64,000 nt of DNA. Origin: Aquimarina sp042434915. GTDB taxonomy: Bacteria > Bacteroidota > Bacteroidia > Flavobacteriales > Flavobacteriaceae. Each line of letters begins with the position of its first letter. Within the stretch, counting starts at the first letter, position 1. The translations under genes and the position numbers were made by a program. The notes beneath the pieces are model-generated. The model saw only the letters and a list, made by a program, of their open reading frames with translations, was not told the DNA's origin and ran no database searches. This document shows, in pieces, positions 36,143 to 45,500 of the stretch. The stretch spans positions 372,001 through 436,000 of the forward strand of contig NZ_CP170198.1 in the NCBI RefSeq assembly GCF_042434915.1, read 5' to 3'.

Positions 36143-37291
36143 ATGATCACACAAATTTTAAAACCTAGTACACTGCTCTTATGCCTTTGCGTTGTTTTTT
36201 ATACCACTGCACAAACTAATGTGATAGAAAGAGAATGGGTTTATTTTCAAAAACGAATAGAGGTTAAAACCGATACCAAAGTAAAGTTTAAGTTGAGGGG
36301 CGCGATGAAATCTATCGTATCTAATAGTGGTAGCGCTTCGTATCTATGGGCATCAATTGAGAAGAAGAATGGCGAGGACGGTATGTTTTATAGAGTGAGT
36401 GATACGATGTTGCAGGATCCAAAATGGACAACGTATGAGATCGAGGGCTATTTTGATGCATCGGTAAAGGCTATCGTTTTTGGCGGTGGTGGGGTAAGTG
36501 AAGGGAAATTTTATTACGATGATTTCGAATTATTTTTTCAAAATGAAGGGGAACCCTATAAAAAGGTAGCGATCTCTAATGCAGGTTTTGAGAAAAAAGT
36601 TATCGATGATACCATACCTGGGTGGTTGCAAGAAGAGCGTGAGGATAAAACAGTGAACAAGATTAAAGGCTATACTTTTCATACTAGTGATCAACACAAC
36701 TCGGGTGCATCGTCTTTAATGATTTTGGGTGAGGGTGTAACGCATGATAATAGCTATTATATAACACCCGAGGAGGGATTTTCTCCACAACTAGGAGTCT
36801 TAATCTCGATGCTTAATAATTTGAGCAAAAGGGTTGAAAGGGCGGTTAAGGATCTGGATCAAAGAGCAACAGATTTTCTTCTGGATGAAAAGGCAAATCG
36901 TATAGGAGCATTGGTTATGCATCTGGCGGTTGGCGAAAAATTTTATCAAAACTTAACTTTTGAGAATAGAAGATTTAATAAAGAGGAGCAAGAAAAATGG
37001 CAAGCGGGCTTAGACTTAGGGCAAGAGGGGAGAGAAAAATTTATAGGAAAACCAATTACATATTATTTGGATTTTTATAAAGAGGTAAGAAAAAAAACAA
37101 TTGAAGAACTTAAAAAACGAAACGATGCCTGGTTGGCAAAATCTTGGCCAGGTGCACGTATGAATAATTATTATGCATGGTTTCACGTGATGGAACATCA
37201 ATCGAGTCATCTAGGGCAAATACTGCTTTTAAAAAAGCGGGTTCCGCCAGAGGAGAAACCAATAACTATTAACAAACAGATTGAAGATTAG
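36143..37291 (+). CDS. Secreted DinB-fold protein
   Basis: A 382-aa protein with a signal peptide ending TTAQ (about residue 24). Residues about 25-205 are beta-rich, resembling a carbohydrate-binding-like module (WTTYEIEGYFDASVKAIVFGGGGVSEGKFYYDDFELFF). Residues about 215-375 form a four-helix bundle of the DinB/DUF664 type, with the three metal-binding histidines probably in LVMHLAVGEKF and WFHVMEHQSSHLGQI. DinB-fold enzymes are thiol transferases or metal-dependent hydrolases. Secretion of a DinB domain with a binding module is common in this group but uncharacterised. The neighbours give no pathway. Confidence 0.8.
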   Translation: MITQILKPSTLLLCLCVVFYTTAQTNVIEREWVYFQKRIEVKTDTKVKFKLRGAMKSIVSNSGSASYLWASIEKKNGEDGMFYRVSDTMLQDPKWTTYEIEGYFDASVKAIVFGGGGVSEGKFYYDDFELFFQNEGEPYKKVAISNAGFEKKVIDDTIPGWLQEEREDKTVNKIKGYTFHTSDQHNSGASSLMILGEGVTHDNSYYITPEEGFSPQLGVLISMLNNLSKRVERAVKDLDQRATDFLLDEKANRIGALVMHLAVGEKFYQNLTFENRRFNKEEQEKWQAGLDLGQEGREKFIGKPITYYLDFYKEVRKKTIEELKKRNDAWLAKSWPGARMNNYYAWFHVMEHQSSHLGQILLLKKRVPPEEKPITINKQIED

Positions 37292-37360
37292 TTCAAGTTT
37301 TATAATTTAAAAACATTTTGCCTTTATATCTTGATTGTTTTTAATTAGGAGCTGAGTCAA

Positions 37361-37543
37361 AACTTGTCCTGAAGGTTTCCCAGAGGTGGGAAATGTTGCC
37401 GCACTTGTCAGGAAGGTTTCCCGAAGGTGGGAAATGTTGCCGCACTTGTCAGGAAGGTTTCCCAGAGGTGGGAAATGTTGCCGCACTTGTCAGGAAGGTT
37501 TCCCGGAGGTGGGAAATGTTGCCGCACTTGTCAGGAAGGTTTT
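37361..37543 (+). repeat. 41-bp tandem repeat array, about 4.3 units
   Basis: Units begin with GGTTTCCC at 37374, 37415, 37456, 37497 and (partial, diverged) 37538, exactly 41 bp apart. Each contains the small hairpin TTTCCC-n6-GGGAAA. The six-base loop differs (AGAGGT, GAAGGT, AGAGGT, GGAGGT) while the rest is nearly invariant. There are no spacers, so this is not a CRISPR array. Because 41 is not a multiple of three, a 69-codon frame crossing the array reads all three phases without a stop; it is not believed to be a gene. Confidence 0.93.
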
Positions 37544-37721
37544 ACAATCTGTTGTATCGTTAAATAGCTTATGTATAATTAATTATGTAGTTTAGTACTA
37601 ATAAAACCTACTACCAACCCCACTTAGTATCCTAAGGGTAGTGTTTGTAAATGAGAAATATAGTTACCATAGGTGATTTTGTAACATTGTTGTGCGTCAG
37701 CTATAAAATATAAAAAGAAAT
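37538..37721 (+). other. Leader block related to 39993-40190
   Basis: It shares TATGTAGTTTAGTACTA-n-TAAAA (37584-37606, also at 40045-40067) and a diverged downstream part, ending in a TATAAAA-rich tract just before the start codon. Both copies precede single, unknown genes. Confidence 0.55.
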
Positions 37722-38261
37722 ATGGGATTTGGATTTAACCTATTCTTCGTTTTCATTCTCTTACCTCTAACAGGAATATTACTAATTGCTTGGCTTTTAT
37801 TTCAAAAGAAATCGATAGGTAAACTAGTAGGTTTTATTTGGTTTGCTATTTTTAGTTTAGTATTATTCTTAACTTCTCTTAGATGGTTGACGGCAAAAAC
37901 TGAATTAGTTAAAAAGGATTATCACGGAGAATATGTAATTAACCGTGAATATTTTAAAGGACAACAAACTGATTGGCAATACAATCATTTTAGATTTGAA
38001 ATTAAGAAAAATGATTCTATATACTTCTACGAAACAGAAAACGATAATATTGTAAAAACATATAAAGGGAAAATAAATACGACTGATCCAAATATCTATA
38101 AATCTGTGAGACTTATTATTGATATGGAAAAACCGACAACTCATATTTTGACAAGTAATCCAACGACTTTCAGAAGTGCTTGGAGTTTTTATTTAGTATT
38201 TAATTCTCCAAAATTTAACAATATGTTTTTCATAAAGGGAAAATGGAAACCACTAAAATAA
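37722..38261 (+). CDS. Membrane-anchored protein of unknown function, 179 aa
   Basis: Two N-terminal membrane segments (residues about 7-28 and 34-55) are followed by a hydrophilic domain of about 120 residues with many aromatic and lysine residues (HFRFEIKKNDSIYFYETEND, SAWSFYLVFNSPKF). The domain is mostly beta in pattern and is probably periplasmic. No family was recognised. It is a single-gene unit in the accessory zone, preceded by a leader related to that of the gene at 40191. Confidence 0.65.
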   Translation: MGFGFNLFFVFILLPLTGILLIAWLLFQKKSIGKLVGFIWFAIFSLVLFLTSLRWLTAKTELVKKDYHGEYVINREYFKGQQTDWQYNHFRFEIKKNDSIYFYETENDNIVKTYKGKINTTDPNIYKSVRLIIDMEKPTTHILTSNPTTFRSAWSFYLVFNSPKFNNMFFIKGKWKPLK

Positions 38262-38652
38262 AAAGCCGAACGCACAACAAGGTGTATAAAATATAGCTAA
38301 TAAGTGCTTAACTAAAAGGTTTATGTATTTTATGAAGACCGCCAAATTTTTAATTTGGCTTTTAAAAAGAGAAAAATTAAAAATAAAATATAAAAATTCG
38401 GCTCTGTGTTAATCCGAAAAGTTAGTGTCTTTTTATACGCTACGTTTCATACACAAACCGTAGTTTGCCACGAAGCTATGTTTGTCCAGTGGTGAGAATT
38501 CCATCAGAGTAATTGGCTGTTCACGCTAAAGAAAAGTATACAGTTGTTCATGTATGGATTTGCTGAAGCTATGTATTTTTAAATAACCAAGCCGTAATAC
38601 GTAAATATGAACCCGTAGTAGCTTTTAGAAGTGTAATTAGAATTCTTGTTTG
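38262..38652. other. 391-bp intergenic region, element-like
   Basis: No credible frame. It contains the hairpin GCCAAATTTTTAATTTGGC near 38341-38361, and the words AGCCGAAC at the left and ATTCGGCT near 38396 that could pair at a distance. Sequence of this style recurs between accessory genes of Flavobacteriaceae genomes (recollection only). No integrase or clean attC site was identified. Confidence 0.45.
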
Positions 38653-39216
38653 ATGAAAGAAAAATTAAAAAAACATTTGGAAAATTTAATATCCCTTGCA
38701 GATGATGAGTTCTCACTAATTCTATCACATTTCTCATTCGAAACATATAAAAAAAGTGATTTTATCATTCAAGAAGGAGAAAATGTAAAGAATTGTTATT
38801 TAGTTGTTAGTGGGCTTCTAAAATTAGTTTACGATGACAAAAATGGAAAACAACATATTGTGTCCTTTGCAATGGAAGACTGGTGGGAAAGTGATTTTTT
38901 AGCTTACTTCTCACAAACTAAGTCTAAAATGTCTCTACAGTGTATTGAAAACACTAAGGTATTTTCTTTGAGTTTTAAAAATTATCAAAAATTATCGACT
39001 GAATTACCCAAAATGAAACAATTTTTTCTTGAAAAATCTAACTCTGGATTTATTGCTTCACAAAATAGAATTTTATCCTTTTTAACATCAAATGCTAAAG
39101 AAAGGTATGAACAACTTCTTTACCAACATCCTTTACTATTTCAACGAGTTCCTAAAACTCTTTTAGCTTCTTATTTAGGGGTTTCGCGTGAGACACTTAG
39201 TCGACTTTCTTCCTAA
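38653..39216 (+). CDS. Crp/Fnr family transcriptional regulator
   Basis: A 187-aa protein with an N-terminal cyclic-nucleotide-binding-like barrel (about 15-120; FIIQEGENVKNCYLVVSGLLKLVY is the core) and a C-terminal helix-turn-helix (about 140-187; RVPKTLLASYLGVSRETLSRL). The Arg and Glu used by CRP to hold cAMP are not obvious, so the signal is unknown. ATG at 38653 is preferred to the TTG one codon earlier. A CRP-type palindrome lies just downstream, and a RidA gene follows, suggesting control of that gene or of both. Confidence 0.9.
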   Translation: MKEKLKKHLENLISLADDEFSLILSHFSFETYKKSDFIIQEGENVKNCYLVVSGLLKLVYDDKNGKQHIVSFAMEDWWESDFLAYFSQTKSKMSLQCIENTKVFSLSFKNYQKLSTELPKMKQFFLEKSNSGFIASQNRILSFLTSNAKERYEQLLYQHPLLFQRVPKTLLASYLGVSRETLSRLSS

Positions 39217-39236
39217 TATTCGAACTTTTTTATAAT

Positions 39237-39252
39237 TGTGATGTATGTCACG
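39237..39252 (+). promoter_or_regulatory. CRP/FNR-type palindrome
   Basis: TGTGA-TGTATG-TCACG fits the CRP half-sites TGTGA-N6-TCACA with one mismatch. It lies between the Crp/Fnr-family gene and ridA, 114 bp upstream of the ridA start. Confidence 0.5.
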
Positions 39253-39365
39253 CTCGATTGATACTATTATTTAAACATTTGTAGTGTGAAAATAAAAATT
39301 CAATTAGTAGAAATAAAATATTATCAATTACTGTATCAATATTAGAACAAAAAAAAGATAAAAAA

Positions 39366-39755
39366 ATGAAAAAAAGAGTAATCAATCCGTGGAAATGGCA
39401 AAATGAAAGAAGTTATGTACAAGCAGTTGAAGTTACAAAGCCAGAAGGTACACTCTATATTTCTGGGCAAACGGCAATAGATGATTATGGAAAATCAAGC
39501 AATTCCGATATGAAAACTCAATTAATACAAGCTATAGAAAATTTGGAAAGAGTTATAAAGGAAGCTGGATATAAATGTGAAAATATTGTGAGATTAAACT
39601 TTTATACAACTTCACTCGAAGAGTTATTTACTTGTTTTGATGTTTTCCAAGATTGGATAACTGGACATAATATACAACAGGCAAGTACTGTATTGGAAGT
39701 AAAAAGTCTTTTTGAAACATTGAAAATAGAGTTAGAAGCTACCGCAGTAAAGTAG
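39366..39755 (+). CDS. RidA/YjgF family protein
   Basis: A 129-aa protein with the RidA fold. TLYISGQTAIDDYGK is the first conserved strand, followed by QLIQAIENLERVIKEAGYKCENIVRLNFYTT; the end has AST-V-LEVKSLFETLKIELEATAV, resembling the G-x-x-x-P-x-x-x-x-E-I-E-x-x-A end. Some RidA proteins hydrolyse reactive enamine/imine intermediates of PLP enzymes. The conserved Arg of true RidA (usually in A/S-R-x-x-V) is not visible at the C-terminal motif, so a different RidA subgroup is likely. It is paired with a Crp/Fnr-type regulator. Confidence 0.85.
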   Translation: MKKRVINPWKWQNERSYVQAVEVTKPEGTLYISGQTAIDDYGKSSNSDMKTQLIQAIENLERVIKEAGYKCENIVRLNFYTTSLEELFTCFDVFQDWITGHNIQQASTVLEVKSLFETLKIELEATAVK

Positions 39756-40190
39756 TAATTAATTACGGTATAAAAATTAAAAAATGTTTGCCAATAACTA
39801 GGCATACGGCTTGCCGATAACTAAGACCATAAGATGTGTTGTATAATCCAAGATTTATAGATAAGGGAAATTCGAGAGGTTTGTAATACGCTTAGCACAG
39901 AACTGAGTTGAAAAACAACTCTTTTCTTCCAATAATTTTGAACGTTATAGTGCTACGCACGTAGATTCGATGGTTTGATTCCCCCCAAGTTGGATAGGTT
40001 TTTAAAATCTGTTTTTGTAGTTGAGTAGCGTTGTTATAATAAAATATGTAGTTTAGTACTATTAAAATCAACCCTCTGCTTTATCGAGTCCCTTTAAAGT
40101 AACGATTGGTACACAATAGATATAATTGCCTTTGGTAATTATATAATATTGTTGGCATTCTTGTATAAAAAATAAAACTAAAAACTAAGT
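39756..40190. other. 435-bp intergenic region with direct repeats
   Basis: TTGCC-A/G-ATAACTA occurs twice near 39788 and 39811, flanking GGCATACGGC. From about 39993 it resembles the leader at 37538-37721. No gene or clear promoter was seen. Confidence 0.5.
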
Positions 40191-40643
40191 ATGAAGCAAT
40201 CAATAATTCTTACAATATTCCTGTTTTTTGTTATGATCTTTTATGTACAGGGTCAAACTCAACAGGACTCTTTGGATATTAAACAAGTTGCATTGGATTA
40301 TATCGAATCTCAACACAATGTAAAGCCTGAACAGTTTGAACGTGCAGCGCATCCTAGAATGGTCAAAAGGACATTTTGGAGGAATAAAAAAACAGGAAAG
40401 GAATATTTAAGGGAAACTTTTACCGATGCAATGATTTTACTTGCAGAAACGTATAATCAAGACAAGGACAAATTTCCTGAAAACCCGAAAAAAGAGATAG
40501 TTATTCTTGATATCTTTAAAAAGGTAGCTTCGGTAAAACTAATAGCGGATAATTGGATTGATTATATGCACATTGTAAAACTCAATGGAAAATGGCAACT
40601 TGTGAACGTATTATGGCAATTTAATGATTCAGAAGATCATTAG
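40191..40643 (+). CDS. Secreted NTF2/lumazine-binding-like protein
   Basis: A 150-aa protein with a signal peptide (residues 1-22, ending VQGQ). The mature part follows the SnoaL/NTF2-like 'putative lumazine-binding' pattern of Bacteroidota: VALDYIESQ at the start, FERAAHPRMVKRTF, DAMILLAETYN and a C-terminal sheet (VASVKLIADNWIDYMHIVKLNGKWQLVNVLWQF). These are small cone-shaped domains with unknown ligands. It is a single-gene unit with a leader related to that of the gene at 37722. Confidence 0.8.
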   Translation: MKQSIILTIFLFFVMIFYVQGQTQQDSLDIKQVALDYIESQHNVKPEQFERAAHPRMVKRTFWRNKKTGKEYLRETFTDAMILLAETYNQDKDKFPENPKKEIVILDIFKKVASVKLIADNWIDYMHIVKLNGKWQLVNVLWQFNDSEDH

Positions 40644-40789
40644 TTTGAAGTTAATCAAAATTAAAAAACACATACTATAAGGCAACCTAAAATAGATAAG
40701 AGCTTCAGCTTCGTGGGTTAATTGAAACAGTTTCTAGGCCTCCGTTCTATGCCTAACTAATATAGTGTGGTACAATTGAAAAATAAAAT

Positions 40790-41362
40790 ATGATTATACC
40801 GAAATTTTTGTTCCATTATTATGAACTAGACAATGGACCATTCCGCAATATTACTGAATATGGTTATGAAAAAGCTGAAAAAATTCAAAATCAAATCTCC
40901 AAAGGATGGAATAGCAAAAGACCTGAAAATTATATTGAATTAAGATTAGCGCTAGAAAGGAGGATTAAAGAACAAGTAATCTCAAAAGGAGGAAAACCTA
41001 ACAGAAATGATCCTTTCTATTTTACATTGGGAGAATGTAAATGGGTAAAATCTTGGTATGCAAACCCCGGTGTTATAAAAATACCTTTAGCTGACTTTAA
41101 ACATGAGCATATCAGTTTTACTTATCCAGATAGCATGGTCTCATTTCAGTTGTACGATGAACCAAAACTCGCAACTTATAGAAAAGATTGTAACGGGCAT
41201 GTTTTCTTGTTGGACGAAATGAATGATCTTATTAAAAATTATGGAGTCCCTTCAAATGAAAAATGTAATGCAGAAGAAAGATTTAAATATGAAAAATATA
41301 TCGAAGTCCAAGTATGGGACGATGAAATAATAAATGAATACAAAACAAGGCCTAATCGCTAA
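40790..41362 (+). CDS. Unknown protein, possibly ADP-ribosyltransferase-like
   Basis: A 190-aa soluble protein. No family was firmly recognised. The N-terminus (FLFHYYELDNGPFRNITEYG) resembles the first strand-helix of ART-fold proteins (His, then a helix and a Gly turn), and FYFTLGECKWVKSWYANPGVIKIPL resembles their second block, but a third catalytic acidic residue cannot be placed with confidence. The C-terminus is charged. It sits alone in the accessory zone without an antitoxin-like neighbour. The ART idea is inference from pattern only. Confidence 0.55.
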   Translation: MIIPKFLFHYYELDNGPFRNITEYGYEKAEKIQNQISKGWNSKRPENYIELRLALERRIKEQVISKGGKPNRNDPFYFTLGECKWVKSWYANPGVIKIPLADFKHEHISFTYPDSMVSFQLYDEPKLATYRKDCNGHVFLLDEMNDLIKNYGVPSNEKCNAEERFKYEKYIEVQVWDDEIINEYKTRPNR

Positions 41363-41743
41363 GCATTCTTGTGGTCGGTAAGAGCCAGTATGAATATTGT
41401 ATTGACAAAACCAGTCTGATTATTATTGGTATAGAGATCGCTCTGATTGTTCGAGCTAGTCTTATAAATTTCTGGTTGTTTTAATAAGATACTATATGTA
41501 GAGGGTTCGTGAGTATATGTTTGCTTATTGTTTTTAACAATTTATCTTTAATAGCCATTTGTAACTATTAACTTTTATAATCCTAAAAACTAATAGTTAC
41601 ACGCTCATCACAGAACTTTGTTTTTATATAGAAGTGAATTATAGTATTTGTTTCTTAGCTTTATCTTTTTTTTTGAGCATATCGATTCCTATGCTGTATT
41701 TATAATAATAATCTTTGAGCATATAAAATAAATAGTAAGTACT
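41363..41743. other. 381-bp intergenic region with inverted repeat
   Basis: Perfect arms GTAACTATTA (41561-41570) and TAATAGTTAC (41591-41600) enclose 20 nt. TTTGAGCATAT occurs twice further right (about 41672 and 41715). No gene was seen. Confidence 0.55.
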
Positions 41744-42436
41744 ATGAATAGTAACTTTTTCAAAAAGTATATAGAGAATTTGACTAACTCGTTTACACCC
41801 GTCATAATTGATCCACAACAAAAGGAGCAATATATACGTATTGATTTATCTTCATCAAATAAAGAGTTAAGGACTATAGATCTCACATCCCCAGATGATT
41901 TTGAGGATTATGTAAACACCTTTTTGACTGCCAATCAAGGTACAATGGCATATGGAGGATATCTTGAGCAAAGAGACTTATATAAGCGCAGCACATATTT
42001 TAACCAAAAAGATCCTCAATTAGAACGAAATATACATTTAGGATTAGATATATGGTGTGCTGCTGGAGCTCGTGTTGTAGCACCAATTAAAGGTAGAATT
42101 CATAGTTTTAAGAATAATACTAATTTTGGAGATTACGGCCCGACAATTATTTTGGAACATCAAGAGGATGGTGTAACTTTTTTTACGCTATATGGGCATC
42201 TTAGTTTGGCGTCTCTGCAAGGAATCAGTGTAGGTCAATCAATTAACAAAGGTGATGTTTTTGCAGCATTAGGAGATGCGACAGTAAACGGAACCTATGC
42301 ACCACATCTTCACTTTCAGATAATTAAGGAACTGGATGGTAATATTGGTGACTATCCCGGTGTATCGAATCAACTTGAAGTGGATAAGTTTAAAAAAAAC
42401 TGTCCAGATCCAAACCTTCTATTAAAGATCGCATAA
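41744..42436 (+). CDS. M23 family peptidase without signal peptide
   Basis: A 230-aa protein. The LytM/M23 domain occupies residues about 105-205 with the zinc ligands H-x-x-x-D in NIHLGLDIW and H-x-H in APHLHFQI, plus the third region TLYGHLS. M23 enzymes cut peptide cross-links of peptidoglycan. The N-terminus (MNSNFFKKYIENLTNS) is neither a signal peptide nor a membrane anchor, which is odd for a cell-wall enzyme and recurs in this Bacteroidota subgroup. The conserved N-terminal part may be a substrate-recognition domain. It is convergent with secA across a strong terminator. Confidence 0.88.
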   Translation: MNSNFFKKYIENLTNSFTPVIIDPQQKEQYIRIDLSSSNKELRTIDLTSPDDFEDYVNTFLTANQGTMAYGGYLEQRDLYKRSTYFNQKDPQLERNIHLGLDIWCAAGARVVAPIKGRIHSFKNNTNFGDYGPTIILEHQEDGVTFFTLYGHLSLASLQGISVGQSINKGDVFAALGDATVNGTYAPHLHFQIIKELDGNIGDYPGVSNQLEVDKFKKNCPDPNLLLKIA

Positions 42437-42447
42437 AAATAATTTAT

Positions 42448-42490
42448 AAAAAAGTCGGGTAGTACTGAATGTGCTACCCGACTTTTTTAT
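42448..42490. terminator. Bidirectional terminator
   Basis: AAAAAAGTCGGGTAG (42448-42462) pairs with CTACCCGACTTTTTT (42474-42488) around an 11-nt loop. It serves the M23 gene and secA. Confidence 0.93.
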
Positions 42491-42504
42491 GATTGTAATG
42501 TTTT

Positions 42505-45500
42505 TTACTCTTCAACAATAACCCATTCACCTTTCTGGATAAGCGGGATCGCTTGTTTAAATTTCATAGACTTGTTCTCTCCACTCATAACGTGTTTGAT
42601 TGTAACCTTATCATTACGTCCAATTTTAGGTTGCTCTCTTACGATTGTTTCGGTTACGTGTTGCTGTTGTGTTTGTCCAGCAGATCGTCCTTGTGAAGCA
42701 CGCTCATCCAAGTTAGGAATTTCTTCTTTAGAAGTTTCTAGTTTTTCTTTTCGGCGTACTTGTTTAGCTTCAGAGATGTCTTGAGTGTTACCAGTAGGTA
42801 ATTCTCCTTTGAATAAAAAGGAAATAACATCCTTATTTACTTCTTCAATCATGCTCTTAAATAATTCAAAAGCTTCAAATTTATAAATTAGTAAAGGATC
42901 TTTTTGTTCGTGAACTGCTAACTGTACACTTTGTTTAAGTTCATCCATTTTGCGTAAATGTGTTTTCCACGCATCATCGATAATTGCTAGAGTAATATTT
43001 TTCTCAAAATCAGTAATTAATTGTTTCCCTTCACTTTCATAAGCTTTTTGAAGATTTGTAGCGACATTGAGACTTTTTACACCGTCGGTAAAAGGAACCA
43101 AGATACGCTCGTAATTATTAGATTGATCTTCATATACCTGTTTAATTACAGGAAATGCAGACTCTGCATTGCGCATCATTTTATCTTGATAGTGTGCGTA
43201 GGCAGCTTTATAAACTTCACCAGCTATTTTCTGAGCATCTTTCTTTTCAAATTCAGCTTCGGTTACAGGGCTACTCATAGAGAAATATCGAATCAATTCA
43301 AATTCGAAATTTTTAAAGTCTTGAGCTACTTTATTACCTTCGGTAATTACCTCGGCGGTATCATAAATCATATTTGCGATATCCAGTTTAAGGCGTTCGC
43401 CATATAACGCATGGTAACGTCTTTTATAAACTACCTCACGTTGCGCATTCATCACGTCATCATACTCTAATAAACGTTTACGAACTCCAAAGTTATTTTC
43501 TTCTACTTTTTTCTGGGCACGCTCAATAGATTTTGAGATCATCGAATGTTGAATTACTTCACCTTCTTTAAGACCCATTCGATCCATCATTTTTGCAATT
43601 CGCTCAGATCCAAACAATCGCATTAAGTTATCCTCTAACGATACATAAAATTGAGAACTACCAGGATCACCTTGTCGACCAGCACGACCACGTAATTGTC
43701 TATCAACACGACGCGAATCGTGACGTTCGGTACCAATAATGGCTAAACCTCCTGCTTTTTTTACCTCGTCTGTTAGTTTGATATCTGTACCACGACCTGC
43801 CATGTTGGTTGCAATTGTAACCACTCCTGGATTTCCGGCCTCGGCAACAATATCAGCCTCTTTTTTATGAAGTTTGGCATTCAATACATTATGAGGTACT
43901 TTACGAATTGTAAGCATACGACCCAACAACTCAGAAATTTCGACCGATGTAGTACCGATCAATACGGGGCGACCAGCACGTGAAAGTTCGGTTACTTCTT
44001 CGATTACCGCATTATATTTTTCTCGTTTGGTTTTATAAACTAAATCTTCCTTGTCTTTTCTAGCAATAGGACGATTAGTTGGGATCTCAACTACATCCAA
44101 TTTATAAATTTCCCACAATTCTCCAGCTTCGGTAACTGCTGTACCTGTCATACCGGATAATTTACGGTACATTCTAAAATAGTTCTGAAGTGTCACGGTT
44201 GCAAAGGTTTGCGTAGCATCTTCAATCTTTACATTTTCCTTAGCTTCGATCGCTTGGTGTAGTCCATCACTGTAACGACGACCATCCATAATACGTCCTG
44301 TTTGCTCATCAACGATTTTAACCTTATTGTCCATCACGACATATTCTACATCTTTCTCAAAAAGCGAATACGCCTTTAATAATTGACGAAGGGTGTGAAT
44401 TCGTTCACTTTTAATACTGTAATCTCTAAACAGTTCTTCTTTTTGCTCTGCTTCTTCTTCTTTGGATAAGTTTTGATTTTCAATTTTGGCAATTTCCATT
44501 CCGATTTGCGGAAGGACAAAAAAGTCAGGATCATCTGCTCCCGACAAATAATCAACACCTTTATCTGTAAGATCTATTTGATTGTTTTTTTCTTCGATTA
44601 CGTAATAGAGGTCTGCATCAATTTTATGCATTTCTCTATTGTTATCCTGCATATAAAAGTTTTCGGTTTTTTGAAGAAGTAGTTTGACACCTTCTTCACT
44701 CAAAAACTTAATAAGTGCTTTGTTTTTAGGAATTCCGCGATATACCTGAAGCAATTTAAATCCACCATCCTTGGTGTTACCTTCTTTAATAAGCTTCTTA
44801 GCCTCTGCTAATACGGTAGTTAATAGTTTTTGTTGTACAGCAACAACATCTGCAATTTTTGGTTTCAAAGCATCAAATTCATGCACATCACCTTTAGGTA
44901 TAGGGCCAGAGATAATTAATGGAGTTCTTGCATCATCTATTAAAACCGAATCTACTTCATCTATGATCGCATAATTGTGAGGGCGTTGTACCAGATCATC
45001 TGGAGAATGTGACATATTATCACGCAAGTAATCAAAGCCAAATTCGTTATTTGTTCCGTATGTTATATCAGCATTATAGGCCGCTCGTCGTTCTGCCGAG
45101 TTGGGACGATGATTATCTATACAATCAATAGTAAGACCGTGAAATTGAAAAATAGGAGCCATCCACTCACTATCACGACGTGCAAGGTAATCGTTTACCG
45201 TAACTAGATGCACTCCGTTACCTGTTAATGCGTTAAGGTATACAGGGAGCGTTGCTACCAACGTTTTTCCTTCACCCGTTTGCATCTCTGCTACATTACC
45301 ACGGTGCATTGCGATTCCTCCAATCAGTTGGACATCATAATGTATCATGTCCCATTTTACCTCTTTACCAGCAGCATCCCAACTGGTTTCCCATATTGCA
45401 TGATCACCGTCAAGATTCACATATGTTTTTTGACCAGAAAGTTCTCGATCATATGCAGATGCCGTAACTGTGATTGTATCGTTTTTGGTAAAACGTTTTG

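Noticed and set aside
37361..37543. CRISPR array
   Set aside because: Units are contiguous with no spacers, and no cas genes are present.
37386..37595. 69-codon frame across the 41-bp array
   Set aside because: The frame is open only because the repeat lacks stops in any phase; the predicted peptide repeats three unrelated phases of the same DNA.
38262..38652. Integron attC site
   Set aside because: GCCGAAC is near the R-box consensus, but no matching GTTRRRY partner at the proper distance and no integrase gene were found.
42505..42590. SecA C-terminus truncated because the zinc motif is missing
   Set aside because: The ending is compact and followed by a proper terminator; SecA without the zinc tail is normal in this phylum as far as I know.
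43021..43407. 128-codon plus-strand frame inside secA
   Set aside because: Antisense shadow of secA with no motif of its own.
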